The translations under genes were made by a program, and so were the position numbers. The notes beneath the pieces were generated by a model, which worked only from the letters and a program-made list of their open reading frames with translations, was not told the origin of the DNA and searched no databases. From the NCBI GenBank assembly GCA_963702495.1, contig CAVPDA010000007.1:118459-182458 (forward strand): a stretch of 64,000 nt of DNA, given 5' to 3'. Of this stretch, positions 36,485 through 45,277 are shown piece by piece (position 1 is the stretch's first letter; each line of letters starts with the position of its first letter). The DNA is from CAVPDA01 sp963702495. Its GTDB lineage: Bacteria; Pseudomonadota; Gammaproteobacteria; Burkholderiales; Rhodocyclaceae.

Positions 36485-37385
36485 TCAGTAATCCGCCTCG
36501 ACGCGCGTCGCGGAATCGGCGAACACCCAGCTCACGGCAAGGCCGGCGGTGAAATACTGCCGGGTCTTGACCAGGGGACTGTCGGCGAAGACGGCGCCGT
36601 CCAGCGTGTCCCATCTGACGAAACCACCGACCCAGAAGCCCGGATAGCGCTTGCTCAGCGCAGCGACGAACTGCGTTCCGGCGTAGCCGCCGCGGGCGCT
36701 GTAGGCGGGTCGCTGCGGCGTGGCGAAGGCGGGCTCGACGCCGTAGAAGTACTGATGGTATTTGCTGTCGGCGAAGAGGGGGCCGGCGAGCATGCCCAGG
36801 TTCCATCCTGCGCCCGGCCAGATGCCATGCAGATCGAGGTTCACGTTCGGCGTGGCTACCCAGCCCTCGCCGTGGACCCGCGAGAAGTCGGTGGCGATGA
36901 CGGCGCGCACCGGAAGCCGCAGTTCCAGGCTGATCTTGCGGTCCTGCGACCGCACCAGGGAAAGATTCAGCGCCGGACCGATCTCCAGCGTAGGATCGAG
37001 ATCCGGCATGCCGCTGCGCGCCTGATTGTCATCGCTCTTCACCGGCACCGAACCGTTGACGCTGGCATCGAGTTCGACCCGGTCGCTGTGAAAGAAGAGT
37101 CCGCGCACCCGCTGCTGATCGGCCTTGAGAATGTCGCCGCGGTAAACAAAATAGGGAACGGGCAGGAGCCAGGTCTTGCGCTCGTTGGAGCCGCGATAAT
37201 CGGGAAAGTCGATCACGCCCAGTCCCGCCCCCAGCTCCCACAATGGGAATTCGTCGGCCGATCGCATCTGCGGCAGGCAGAAACGGAAGGAGGGCGGCAA
37301 CGAGCGCAAGCGCGGTCTTTCGCAAGATCCGCGCTGCCACCTCGCTGCGGCTGGGGTGAAAAGGCTGAGCAAGGGCCGCGCGCAT
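36485..37385 (-). pseudogene. MipA/OmpV-like outer-membrane protein, frameshifted
   Basis: The mature part reads ADEFPLWELGAGLGVIDFPDYRGSNERK onward and ends SWVFADSATRVEADY, a MipA/OmpV-type beta-barrel. The matching signal peptide, ILRKTALALVAALLPFLPAADA, lies immediately upstream in a different frame starting at 37385. The frame change is near 37262-37270. Without it the only ATG for the mature part is at 37267, which would give no signal peptide. Either one base is wrong or missing, or the gene is inactive. Members may take part in outer-membrane placement of the polyene. Confidence 0.75.
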
Positions 37386-37397
37386 GGCAGGATTGCG

Positions 37398-38393
37398 CTA
37401 CCGGCCCGAAGCCAGCGCGACGCCCTCGATTTCGAGCAGCAGGTCGGCACGGCAGATGTCCGCCCGCAGGCACACGATACGTGCGTGGGGACCGAACGCC
37501 TGGCGCAGCCTTGCCTGCACGGCGGGGAAATGCTCGGCGTGGCGCAGGTAGGCTTTCAGGAACAAGTGCCGTGCCGGGCCGCTTTGCGGCATGCCATGGC
37601 GCGCAGCCTGTTCCGACAGCGCATCGATGTTCGCCAGCGTTTCTTCCAACTGCTTCGCGGCGTCGCCGGCATGGACGGTTTCGTGCCCGACGATGCTTGC
37701 GGTTCCCGAGATGAAGAGCGTGCGTTCCCCGCCGCTGCCGGCAAGCATGGCGCGCGAGAACGTCGGGCTGCGCGGGCCATACTGGGCGGGATAGGCGTAG
37801 GCGCTGATCTGGCGCGGGTTCTCCAGGGCTTCGCCGGGGGCTCGGGCGGCGAGAAAGTACACCACGAGGTCTCCCTCTTCGGTGCCGAGGGCGCACGCCG
37901 CGGCCGTTTCCCTGCCGATGGTACGGCCGTGGGCGAGGAACGCCTCGTGGCGTCCGACGCTGAAGCGCCGGTAGCGCTCCAGCCCATCCTCCGGCAGGTT
38001 GATGCCGGGGAAGTAGTTCCACAGCCGCAGCAGGTTCGGGAAACCGTGCTGATCGACGCAGTCGAAAATGCGCTCGTACACGCCATAGGTGGCAGCACCG
38101 AGACTTCCGCCCTGCGGTACTTCGACGACGCCGAAAAGCAGATTCGCGGTACACGCACCGGTGATGTCGAAGTCATGGAATCGGGTGGTCGGGTGATCGC
38201 TCGACCAGACTTCGACGAAGCTCGATGCGCCCAGCACCGGCATCCGGACCCGGGTCCAGGGCATGTCGGACACCGGCATGCCACTTCCTGCGGCGCCGAA
38301 CTCGATGGCGCCGAGGAGGTGGTCGCTCGATCGATCGAGCAGGGCGCCGATCTGCGCATCGCAAAGGTAATCGAGCTGCAAGGTGGATGGCAT
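37398..38393 (-). CDS. Chorismatase (FkbO/Hyg5/XanB2-like hydroxybenzoate synthase)
   Basis: The 331-residue protein matches chorismatases that split chorismate into pyruvate and a hydroxybenzoate or dihydroxy acid. Conserved regions include SFVEVWSSDHPTTRFHD, RRFSVGRHEAFLAHGRT, YFLAARAPGEALENPRQISAY, and TASIVGHETVHAGDAAKQLEETLANI, which contains catalytic and ligand residues of the YjgF-like fold. In Xanthomonas the related XanB2 supplies 3-hydroxybenzoate for xanthomonadin. The start MPSTLQLDYLCDAQIGALL was chosen because upstream in-frame residues are not family-like. Confidence 0.88.
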   Translation of the reverse strand: MPSTLQLDYLCDAQIGALLDRSSDHLLGAIEFGAAGSGMPVSDMPWTRVRMPVLGASSFVEVWSSDHPTTRFHDFDITGACTANLLFGVVEVPQGGSLGAATYGVYERIFDCVDQHGFPNLLRLWNYFPGINLPEDGLERYRRFSVGRHEAFLAHGRTIGRETAAACALGTEEGDLVVYFLAARAPGEALENPRQISAYAYPAQYGPRSPTFSRAMLAGSGGERTLFISGTASIVGHETVHAGDAAKQLEETLANIDALSEQAARHGMPQSGPARHLFLKAYLRHAEHFPAVQARLRQAFGPHARIVCLRADICRADLLLEIEGVALASGR

Positions 38394-38404
38394 GGAATGC
38401 GCTG

Positions 38405-39751
38405 CTAGCGGGCGGCGCTCGTCGCGGCTTCCGCCTGCGGATCGCGGATGGCAAGTCGGCGCCGGCGCCACGCGGCGAAGCTGCGTCTCGCGTCGAGCAG
38501 GTTCATTACGTAGTACACCCCCTTGAACAGGGCCAGCCGCGAATGCACCGGGGACGGACGGAATATGTCGCCGGCGAGCAACGACATCATCGCCTGCTCG
38601 ATGCGGAACATGTCCCTGGGATCCATGAACAGATCGCGGAAGACGGGCGTCGTGATGCGGTAGATGAACCAGGAAAAGGTGGCGAGCCCGCGCCGGATGG
38701 TCGCGTCGAACTGCTTCAGCGCCTGCGCCGCGCGATGGGGCTGGCGCAGGCACACATCCACCGCGTCGGCGCCGAGGAAAGCGCTGTTCATGGCCAGATA
38801 GACGCCGCTGGAAAATACCGGATCGATGAAGGCGAAGGCGTCGCCGAGCATGATATAGCCGTCACCGCTCATGCGCGCCGAGGTGTAGGAGTAGTTGCCG
38901 GTGGCGGTGGCCGGCCCGAGCAGCTTCGCGTCCTTCAGCCGCTCGGCGATGGCCGGGCACAGGGCGATGGTCTCGTGCAGAAAGGTAGTCGGATCGCTCC
39001 TGCGTGCCTTCATGTAGTACGGCCAGCACACGGCGCCGACGCTGGTCGCGCCGTCGGCCAGCGGAATGAACCAGAACCAGCCGTGGTCGAACCAGAAGAT
39101 GCTGATGTTGCCTGCGGCCGTGCCGGGATGCCGCTTTGCCCCGGAGAAGTGGCCGAACAGGGCGGCGCTGGCGTGCTTCGGGTTGCGGCGCTTGATGCCG
39201 AACTGGTTGGCGAGCAGCGTGTCGCGGCCCGAGGCGTCAACCACGAACCGGGTGTGCCAGCGCGAGATCCGACCGTCGCCATGGCGTGCCGTCGCCAGTG
39301 CTCCGCCATCCGCCAGGAAGGACACGCCCGTGACCTTGCACTCCTCGATGACGGCGGCGCCCTTTGCGCTCGCGTTCTTCAGCAGCACCTGATCGAACTC
39401 GGAGCGGCGCACCTGGTAGGCGTGGGGAAGGGACTTGTCGAGGGCATTGGAGAAGAGGTAGGTGATCGACTTGCCGTGGGCCGGCGACACGAACTCGGCA
39501 CCGAGCTTGAGCATGCTGATGCGCTCGATGTCGTCCGCGACGCCGAGGCGCTCGAACAGTGGCAGATTGAGCGGCAGCAGCGATTCGCCGATGTGGAAAC
39601 GGGGATGCCGATCCTTTTCGAGCACCACCACGCGGTGGCCGCGCTCGGCGAGCAGGGCTGCGGCCGTCGATCCGGCAGGACCGCCGCCGATCACCAGCAC
39701 GTCGCAATGGTTGGTTTCCTGCATTTCGCTGCCGTGGTCAGGGGACGTCAT
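38405..39751 (-). CDS. FAD-dependent halogenase-like oxidoreductase
   Basis: The 448-residue flavoprotein has the FAD-binding DVLVIGGGPAGSTAAALLAERG at residues ~17-38, a second motif FHIGESLLPLNLPLFERLG, and the halogenase signature WxWxIP in HGWFWFIPLADG. The GDAFAFIDPVFSSGV block is typical of tryptophan-halogenase-like proteins. Xanthomonadins are brominated, so this is a candidate ring halogenase of the polyene. Geranylgeranyl-reductase-like and hydroxylase relatives share parts of these motifs, and I do not see the full lysine context needed to be sure. Confidence 0.8.
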   Translation of the reverse strand: MTSPDHGSEMQETNHCDVLVIGGGPAGSTAAALLAERGHRVVVLEKDRHPRFHIGESLLPLNLPLFERLGVADDIERISMLKLGAEFVSPAHGKSITYLFSNALDKSLPHAYQVRRSEFDQVLLKNASAKGAAVIEECKVTGVSFLADGGALATARHGDGRISRWHTRFVVDASGRDTLLANQFGIKRRNPKHASAALFGHFSGAKRHPGTAAGNISIFWFDHGWFWFIPLADGATSVGAVCWPYYMKARRSDPTTFLHETIALCPAIAERLKDAKLLGPATATGNYSYTSARMSGDGYIMLGDAFAFIDPVFSSGVYLAMNSAFLGADAVDVCLRQPHRAAQALKQFDATIRRGLATFSWFIYRITTPVFRDLFMDPRDMFRIEQAMMSLLAGDIFRPSPVHSRLALFKGVYYVMNLLDARRSFAAWRRRRLAIRDPQAEAATSAAR

Positions 39752-39852
39752 GGGGGCTCCACACGAGCCGGGTGGCGCGAATCGTGGGTCGGATGCGCCG
39801 GCACACAGGGTTTGCCTGCGCGGTGGGGCGGGTGTCACCGCAATCGGCGCAA

Positions 39853-41184
39853 TTATACCGGCGGCGCGCCATCGAGGGCCGGCTTTACCCCGCGTCGGCG
39901 CGGCAGCGTGCCGAGGCCGATCTGCGGCAGCCAGATGCGCAGGCCGGGGGTGGTGATGACGGTGCTGACGATGGCCATCAGCACCAGCATGGTGAATACG
40001 TTCTGCGAGATCACGCCGAGGTCGTAGCCGACGTTGATCACGATCAGTTCCATCAGCGCCCGGGTGTTCATCATGATGCCGATGGCCTTGGACTCTCCGC
40101 GGCTCAGCCCGGACCAGCGCGCGGCCCAGTAGCAGCCGCCGAATTTGCCGAGCGTGGCCAGCGCCAGCAGCAGCGCGCACCAGCCCCACAGGGCAAGGCT
40201 GTCGAGCCCGCCGACGTTGGTGCGCAGGCCGGTGTAGGTGAAGAAGATGGGCAGGAAGAAGACGGTCACGAACTCGCCGATGCGCCGCTTCCAGGCCTTC
40301 ACCACGTCGTGCTGGTCGTGCAGCAGCACGCCCATCATGAAGCCGCCGAAAATCGCGAAGATGCCGATCTGGTAGGTGGCCATGCCCGACAGGAAGATGG
40401 CGGCGAGCAGCACGCCCATCAGATTGCCCGAGAGCGAGTCGCCGCTGCGGCGCAGGCGCGCGATGAGGCGCAGCAGCAGCGGCCGGATCAGCCACCAGCT
40501 TGCGGCCACATAGGCGGCCAGCAGCAGCAGTTTGAGGCCGAAGTCCCAGGCCGAGAAGTGCGCCAGCGTGAGCGCCGTGATGACCGCCAGCAGCAGCCAC
40601 CCGATGACGTCGTTGATCGCCGCGGCGCTGATGACGATCACGCCCAGCGGGGTGCGCGTGATGTCGAACTCCATCATGATGCGCCCGAGGATCGGCAGGG
40701 CGGTGATGGAGAGCGCGGTGGCGACGAACAGCGCCGACGCCAAGCGGTTCGCCGCCGGCGAGATGTGGGGCGCGGCGTAGTAGCCGAAGGCCAGCCCGAG
40801 CAAAAAGGGCAGGACCAGCCCGGCGGTGGCGATGCGGATCACCGCGCTGCGGTTGCGCCGCTCGGTGAGATGGGAGAAGTCGAACTCCAGGCCGATCTGG
40901 AACATCAGCAGGATCAGGCCGATCTGGCTCAGGATCGTCATCGGTTCCGGCGCCGCCGAACGGAACACGTAGTGGAAGGCCTCCGGCGCCAGCGCGCCGA
41001 ACAGCGAGGGCCCCAGCAGGATACCCATGACGATCTCGCCCACCGCCCGCGATTGCCCGATGCGCACGGCGACGGCTCCGCCGACCCGCCCCAGGAGCAC
41101 GATCAGGGCAAGTTGCAGCAGGATGAAAAACAGCAGCGATTCGGTGTGGTGTACGGAGGCCTGGGCGAGCGCGGCGGTCGTCAT
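39853..41184 (-). CDS. Cation:proton antiporter (CPA2/KefB type)
   Basis: The 443-residue membrane protein has about 12 hydrophobic segments. The family's acid pair region is in SAAAINDVIGWLLLAV, and FQIGLEFDFSHLTERR marks the CPA2 fold. There is no C-terminal Kef nucleotide-binding domain, so it is a plain Na+/K+ or proton exchanger of the GerN/NapA kind. The start MTTAALAQASVHHTESLLFF replaces an upstream in-frame extension that has no family support. It is not clearly part of the polyene cluster. Confidence 0.88.
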   Translation of the reverse strand: MTTAALAQASVHHTESLLFFILLQLALIVLLGRVGGAVAVRIGQSRAVGEIVMGILLGPSLFGALAPEAFHYVFRSAAPEPMTILSQIGLILLMFQIGLEFDFSHLTERRNRSAVIRIATAGLVLPFLLGLAFGYYAAPHISPAANRLASALFVATALSITALPILGRIMMEFDITRTPLGVIVISAAAINDVIGWLLLAVITALTLAHFSAWDFGLKLLLLAAYVAASWWLIRPLLLRLIARLRRSGDSLSGNLMGVLLAAIFLSGMATYQIGIFAIFGGFMMGVLLHDQHDVVKAWKRRIGEFVTVFFLPIFFTYTGLRTNVGGLDSLALWGWCALLLALATLGKFGGCYWAARWSGLSRGESKAIGIMMNTRALMELIVINVGYDLGVISQNVFTMLVLMAIVSTVITTPGLRIWLPQIGLGTLPRRRGVKPALDGAPPV

Positions 41185-41362
41185 GGGGCGGAGGTCCTGG
41201 GCGCGGTGCGGCCCCGACGGGGCCGGCGTGTGCCGCCGATTGCGAGCCGCAATTCTACTACGCGAGCCATCCTCGCCGCGTCCTGGGGGCGGGCGCGATG
41301 CGGCCCCCAGATTGGACTCACACCGCAATATTGCCATCCGCACCGGCGAAGTCGCCAATCTG

Positions 41363-41390
41363 TTGATTGGTGCGGTGTTTCGCGTATCAT
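41363..41390 (+). promoter_or_regulatory. Sigma-70 promoter for the desaturase
   Basis: TTGATT (41363-41368) and TATCAT (41385-41390) are 16 bases apart, 37 bases before the desaturase ATG. The -10 matches consensus in 5 of 6 bases and the -35 in 4 of 6. Confidence 0.55.
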
Positions 41391-41426
41391 TGTTTGATTA
41401 TCTTCCCGAACAAGGAACCCTTCTGC

Positions 41427-42596
41427 ATGTATTTCGGCGTGTTCGACCTCACCTGGTGGGGCTATGTCCTGGTTACCCTGGCGCTGACTCACGTCACGAT
41501 TGCCGGCGTAACTATTTTCCTGCACCGCTGCCAGGCGCACCGAGCGCTGGATCTGCATCCGATCCCGAGCCACTTCTTCCGCTTCTGGCTGTGGCTGACC
41601 ACGGGCATGGTGACGAAGGAATGGGCGGCGATCCACCGCAAGCACCACGCCAAATGTGAGACTGCGGACGATCCGCACAGCCCGCAGATCTATGGCATCA
41701 ACCGCGTGCTGTGGGGCGGCGTGTTCCTGTACGTGAAGGAATCCCACAACAAGGAGACCATGGAGCGCTACGGCCACGGCACGCCGGACGACTGGATCGA
41801 GCGCAATCTCTACAGCAGATATTCCTTCCTCGGTCCCGTCGCCATGGGCGTGATCGACCTCATCCTGTTCGGCCTGCCCGGACTCGCGATCATCGTCGTA
41901 CAACTGGTGTGGATCCCGTTCTGGGCTGCGGGCGTGATCAACGGCATCGGACACTACTGGGGCTACCGCAATTTCGATTGCGCGGACGCCAGCAGAAACA
42001 TCGTGCCCTGGGGCATCCTCATCGGCGGCGAGGAACTCCACAACAACCACCACGCCTACGCCACATCGGCGAAGCTCTCCAACAAGTGGTACGAGTTCGA
42101 CATCGGCTGGCTCTACATTCGGGTGATGCAGGCGCTGGGACTGGCCAAGGTGAAGAAGGTGGCGCCGACGCCGCGTTTGGCCGCCGCGCGCCCTGTCGTC
42201 GATTTCGATACCCTGCAGGCGGTGATCACCTATCGCTACGACGTCATGCAGAAGTACCTGAAATCCACGCAGCAGATCTACCGCGAGGAATTCGCCAGGC
42301 TCAAGGCTGCCGGTGCCGATACCAAGCAGTTCAAGGTGGTGAAGCGCTGGCTGGCGCGGGATGTGGACGAACTGCCGGATCAGGAGAAGGCGCAGCTCGA
42401 ATCGGTGCTGCGCAAGAGCAACCGGCTTGCCACCGCGTATGCCATGCGGCGCGACCTCACCGCGCTGTGGGCACGTTCCACCGCCACGCGCGAGCAGTTG
42501 GTGAAGCAGTTGCAGGACTGGTGTGCGCGGGCCGAAGCGAGCGGCATCGCGCAGTTGCAGGATCTCTCGTTGCGGCTGCGCTGCTACGCCGTGTGA
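41427..42596 (+). CDS. Fatty acid (acyl-CoA) desaturase
   Basis: The 389-residue integral di-iron enzyme has the three histidine boxes HRCQAHR, HRKHHAKCE and HNNHHAYA between hydrophobic segments. This is the delta-9 acyl-CoA/stearoyl desaturase type, which puts a cis double bond into membrane acyl chains. A hydrophilic C-terminal extension of about 120 residues (DFDTLQAVITYRYDVMQKYL onward) is found in proteobacterial members. A strong hairpin terminator follows at 42660, so the gene is probably monocistronic. Confidence 0.92.
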   Translation: MYFGVFDLTWWGYVLVTLALTHVTIAGVTIFLHRCQAHRALDLHPIPSHFFRFWLWLTTGMVTKEWAAIHRKHHAKCETADDPHSPQIYGINRVLWGGVFLYVKESHNKETMERYGHGTPDDWIERNLYSRYSFLGPVAMGVIDLILFGLPGLAIIVVQLVWIPFWAAGVINGIGHYWGYRNFDCADASRNIVPWGILIGGEELHNNHHAYATSAKLSNKWYEFDIGWLYIRVMQALGLAKVKKVAPTPRLAAARPVVDFDTLQAVITYRYDVMQKYLKSTQQIYREEFARLKAAGADTKQFKVVKRWLARDVDELPDQEKAQLESVLRKSNRLATAYAMRRDLTALWARSTATREQLVKQLQDWCARAEASGIAQLQDLSLRLRCYAV

Positions 42597-42659
42597 TCCG
42601 CCACCGATGATTGCCGAGGGCGGCCGGTCCGCCTACCGCAATGTGCGGACGATGTAGAT

Positions 42660-42688
42660 GAAGAAGCCCGCCGACGGCGGGCTTCTTC
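42660..42688 (+). terminator. Hairpin terminator after the desaturase
   Basis: A perfect 13-bp stem GAAGAAGCCCGCC / GGCGGGCTTCTTC closes on a 3-base loop (GAC). It lies 64 bases after the desaturase stop and is followed by ATTTCTG rather than a long T run. Confidence 0.85.
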
Positions 42689-42992
42689 ATTTCTGAAGGG
42701 AAAACGGACGATGCCGTCGGATCCCCGCCCCAACTGTTGAACACGGCGGAGCGTCGAACCTCGGAATGCTGGAACGCTCTGTATCGGTTGTTCCGCGCTT
42801 TCATGCGTTGCTGAAAGCGGCGAAATGAATGACGGCAACACCTCTGGCACCGGCGCAAGCGATCTGAAGACGCTTTTCCGGTACAGTTCAAACAGCAGCT
42901 TTTTCGCCGGGTTGGAAGTGTGTTCTGAAGCCGGGCGGTTCACGTGATTCAACCCCTTCGCGGGGCTTGTCAATCCAGGCAGGAGAGCGATC
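42689..42992. other. Spacer without recognised gene
   Basis: About 300 bases between the terminator and the hemerythrin gene. No coding frame with family support was seen. The base composition drops towards its right end, where the hemerythrin gene begins. Confidence 0.5.
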
Positions 42993-43394
42993 GTGAAAGA
43001 TCTGGTTTGGGGGGAGATACTAAGCGTCGGGGTCAAAGAGATCGATGAAGATCACCGTAAGCTGATACACATATTCAATATTCTCAATCACTCCGTAATG
43101 GAAAGGGAATCGCCCGAGTATCTTGCGGCGGTATTGGAAGAGTTGATAAATTGTACGGTCTGGCACTTCAGCCATGAGGAGCGGTTAATGCTCAAGTACC
43201 GTTACAAGGAAATTGAAGAACACAAAGCGCAGCACCGGGAATTAATTCAGAGCGCCAAGGAACTGCAGCAAGAAATCCTGCAGGCGGAGAAGCCCATGGT
43301 GGATGAACAGATCGTATTTCTGGAGCGCTGGTTAACCGAACATATCCTCACCGCCGACGGACGATTGGGTTCTTATCTTTCTCAGGTGATCTAG
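42993..43394 (+). CDS. Bacteriohemerythrin
   Basis: The 133-residue protein is a four-helix O2-binding hemerythrin with every di-iron ligand: His21 in EIDEDH, His58 and Glu62 in WHFSHEERLM, His77 and His81 in EHKAQH, and His117 and Asp122 in EHILTAD. Such stand-alone proteins bind O2 for delivery or sensing. It starts GTG behind AGGAG. Its codons are clearly richer in A and T than the neighbouring genes, which suggests it was acquired recently. Confidence 0.95.
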   Translation: MKDLVWGEILSVGVKEIDEDHRKLIHIFNILNHSVMERESPEYLAAVLEELINCTVWHFSHEERLMLKYRYKEIEEHKAQHRELIQSAKELQQEILQAEKPMVDEQIVFLERWLTEHILTADGRLGSYLSQVI

Positions 43395-44014
43395 GCGTCG
43401 CCGAGGAAGAGCAGACTATTTGTGAGCAGACTATTTGCGGCCTGCTGCTCAGCAATCGCTTTCCAAAGGACGAACGTGACTGGAAGCGTCCATGAACTAG
43501 CGCTGCGAGGTTCGGCGACGGCATCGTCAAGCGACTGCAGCCCAGGCGTCAGCCGTCAGTCATCAAAAGCCTGTCGCTGACGAGTGCTCGGCGTGAAGCC
43601 GGCAGTCGCCTCTTGGTCAGCGCCGTCCGCTTAAGGTGCATGACCGGACATTGACCCGGCTTCCGCTCCCGAACGGCAGGTTTTCGCGGCTCGAACGGCG
43701 AGCCCGACCCTAGCGGCCGTAGACGGGATGGCGAAACCATCGCGCCGGGTGACCGGTTCCCGCCCATGAGCAGACAGTCGCGTTGGCTCTCCGAACCTGT
43801 CGATCGCGAATTCCCTCAGTGTTCTCGCGCCGGACCGTACCGACCACGGAATTATGCATTCCGACGTCGCAATGAATCGTTCGGGCGCACGTGGAGCCGT
43901 CGGGGGAATGGTGTCAAAGTGCTAGGGAGAGGAAGTTGGCGATATCTTCCCTTCGTCGAGCAGGAGGGAAATCTAGCGTTGCCTTGCGGGGCTTCATCGC
44001 AATCGCAAGTGTAC
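43395..44014. other. 620-base spacer without recognised gene
   Basis: Short open frames occur on both strands, but none shows domain similarity, a signal peptide or a good ribosome site. A tandem GAGCAGACTATTTG repeat lies just after the hemerythrin stop near 43410-43435. I see no RNA gene. Confidence 0.5.
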
Positions 44015-45259
44015 TCATCGCGACTTGTTGTTCTTCGCCCGTTGACCGGAGACCCTTTCCAGCGCCGCGGCCGTGCCTTTTGACCGTCTTGTCGCATCCG
44101 CGGTCTTTGTTTTATTGGTAGCGACGATGCTGGTGGTTGTCGTGCGCGGACCGGCAGATGCCTTGCCTGATACTGTCTGCTTGCCTGGCTGTTGAGCCGC
44201 CAAGGTCTCCTTGGCTCCTTCGATTTTCCCGGATGCAGGCGCTTTTCGGGTGGTCGTTGCCTTGACCGGCATCTTGGGCACCTTGGTCGCCATCGAACCC
44301 TTCGCCAATGGAGCGGTGACAGGTCCCGTTGTCGCCGCCGTGCTTTTCGGCAGCGGTGTCCGACCCGCCGTCTTTGTCTTGCCGGCCGTGACGTTGCTGG
44401 TGGTTGACTTCCGTGAGCCGGCCGATACCTTGGCGGGCCTTTGCGCCTTGACGCGGTTGCGAGCCACAGCGGTCTTCTTGGTTGGCTCCGCCTTCACGGT
44501 TGCCGTCGCGTTTCGGGGTGGCGCAGCGGGTTTCGTCGGAGACACCGCATCGGCCATCTCGATACCAAACACATCGGCCAACAGGGCATCGTCGAGCCGC
44601 TTGCCGGCAGCCGGGCCATGCTTTGCTTTCGGCAGGCCGGCACCCGCTTGGCTGACAAGGTCCTTGGCATCGACCCGGCGCAGGCGGAAGATCAATTCAG
44701 GCTGCTCATCGAGGCGTGCGCCCACACCGTAGAGAACGGCGGCGACGTGCTTGCACATGGATGCCCAGTCCGGGCAACTGCAACTGAAGCTGATCTCCTT
44801 GGGGGCCGGGAACAGTCCCGTGTGCGGCGTGCAGATACGTTCCATCACTGCCCTGGATAGCTTCCCCTGCAGGAGTTCGACCAGAGAATCGATCGAGCCC
44901 GCGCAATCGGCGCCGATGGACTGCCACTGCTTTCCGGGAACGGCGGTGACGCTGACGGCGACTTGGTACAGGCTCGAACCCATCACCTGTGCCCGCACTT
45001 CGCCTTCCAGGATCTTGAGGTCGATCACCGAACCGTTACGCACATAGGTGCGGCCGCGCGGCAGACGGTTGGCATAGTCGCTGTAGCGCTCCAGGTTGTC
45101 GCTCCAGGCCTTGCCCCAGAAGGTCTTGGCGATGGCGCCACGCGAGGGCGCCACGGGCGACAGGTCGGCCCCCGCATTTCTTGCCTTGGCGGCCGCCTTT
45201 TCCGCTTTCCTGCGACGCTCGGCGACCGAGACATAGGGCTTCCATTCGTAAAAACTCAT
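44015..45259 (-). CDS. SWIM zinc-finger protein with histone H1-like tail
   Basis: The 414-residue protein has a SWIM finger CxCx(n)CxH in SFSCSCPDWASMCKHVAAV at about residues 158-176. The N-terminus (MSFYEWKPYVSVAERRRKAEKAAAKARN) is that of the YqgQ/SWIM family linked with SNF2 helicases. The last ~150 residues are low-complexity Lys/Ala/Thr/Pro-rich (repeats such as TAGKTKTAGRTPLPKSTAATT), like bacterial H1-type DNA-binding tails. It starts 18 bases after the SNF2 gene stop, so it is co-transcribed and probably works with the helicase on DNA. Confidence 0.88.
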   Translation of the reverse strand: MSFYEWKPYVSVAERRRKAEKAAAKARNAGADLSPVAPSRGAIAKTFWGKAWSDNLERYSDYANRLPRGRTYVRNGSVIDLKILEGEVRAQVMGSSLYQVAVSVTAVPGKQWQSIGADCAGSIDSLVELLQGKLSRAVMERICTPHTGLFPAPKEISFSCSCPDWASMCKHVAAVLYGVGARLDEQPELIFRLRRVDAKDLVSQAGAGLPKAKHGPAAGKRLDDALLADVFGIEMADAVSPTKPAAPPRNATATVKAEPTKKTAVARNRVKAQRPAKVSAGSRKSTTSNVTAGKTKTAGRTPLPKSTAATTGPVTAPLAKGSMATKVPKMPVKATTTRKAPASGKIEGAKETLAAQQPGKQTVSGKASAGPRTTTTSIVATNKTKTADATRRSKGTAAALERVSGQRAKNNKSR

Positions 45260-45277
45260 TTGATCTCCCTCTTGCGA

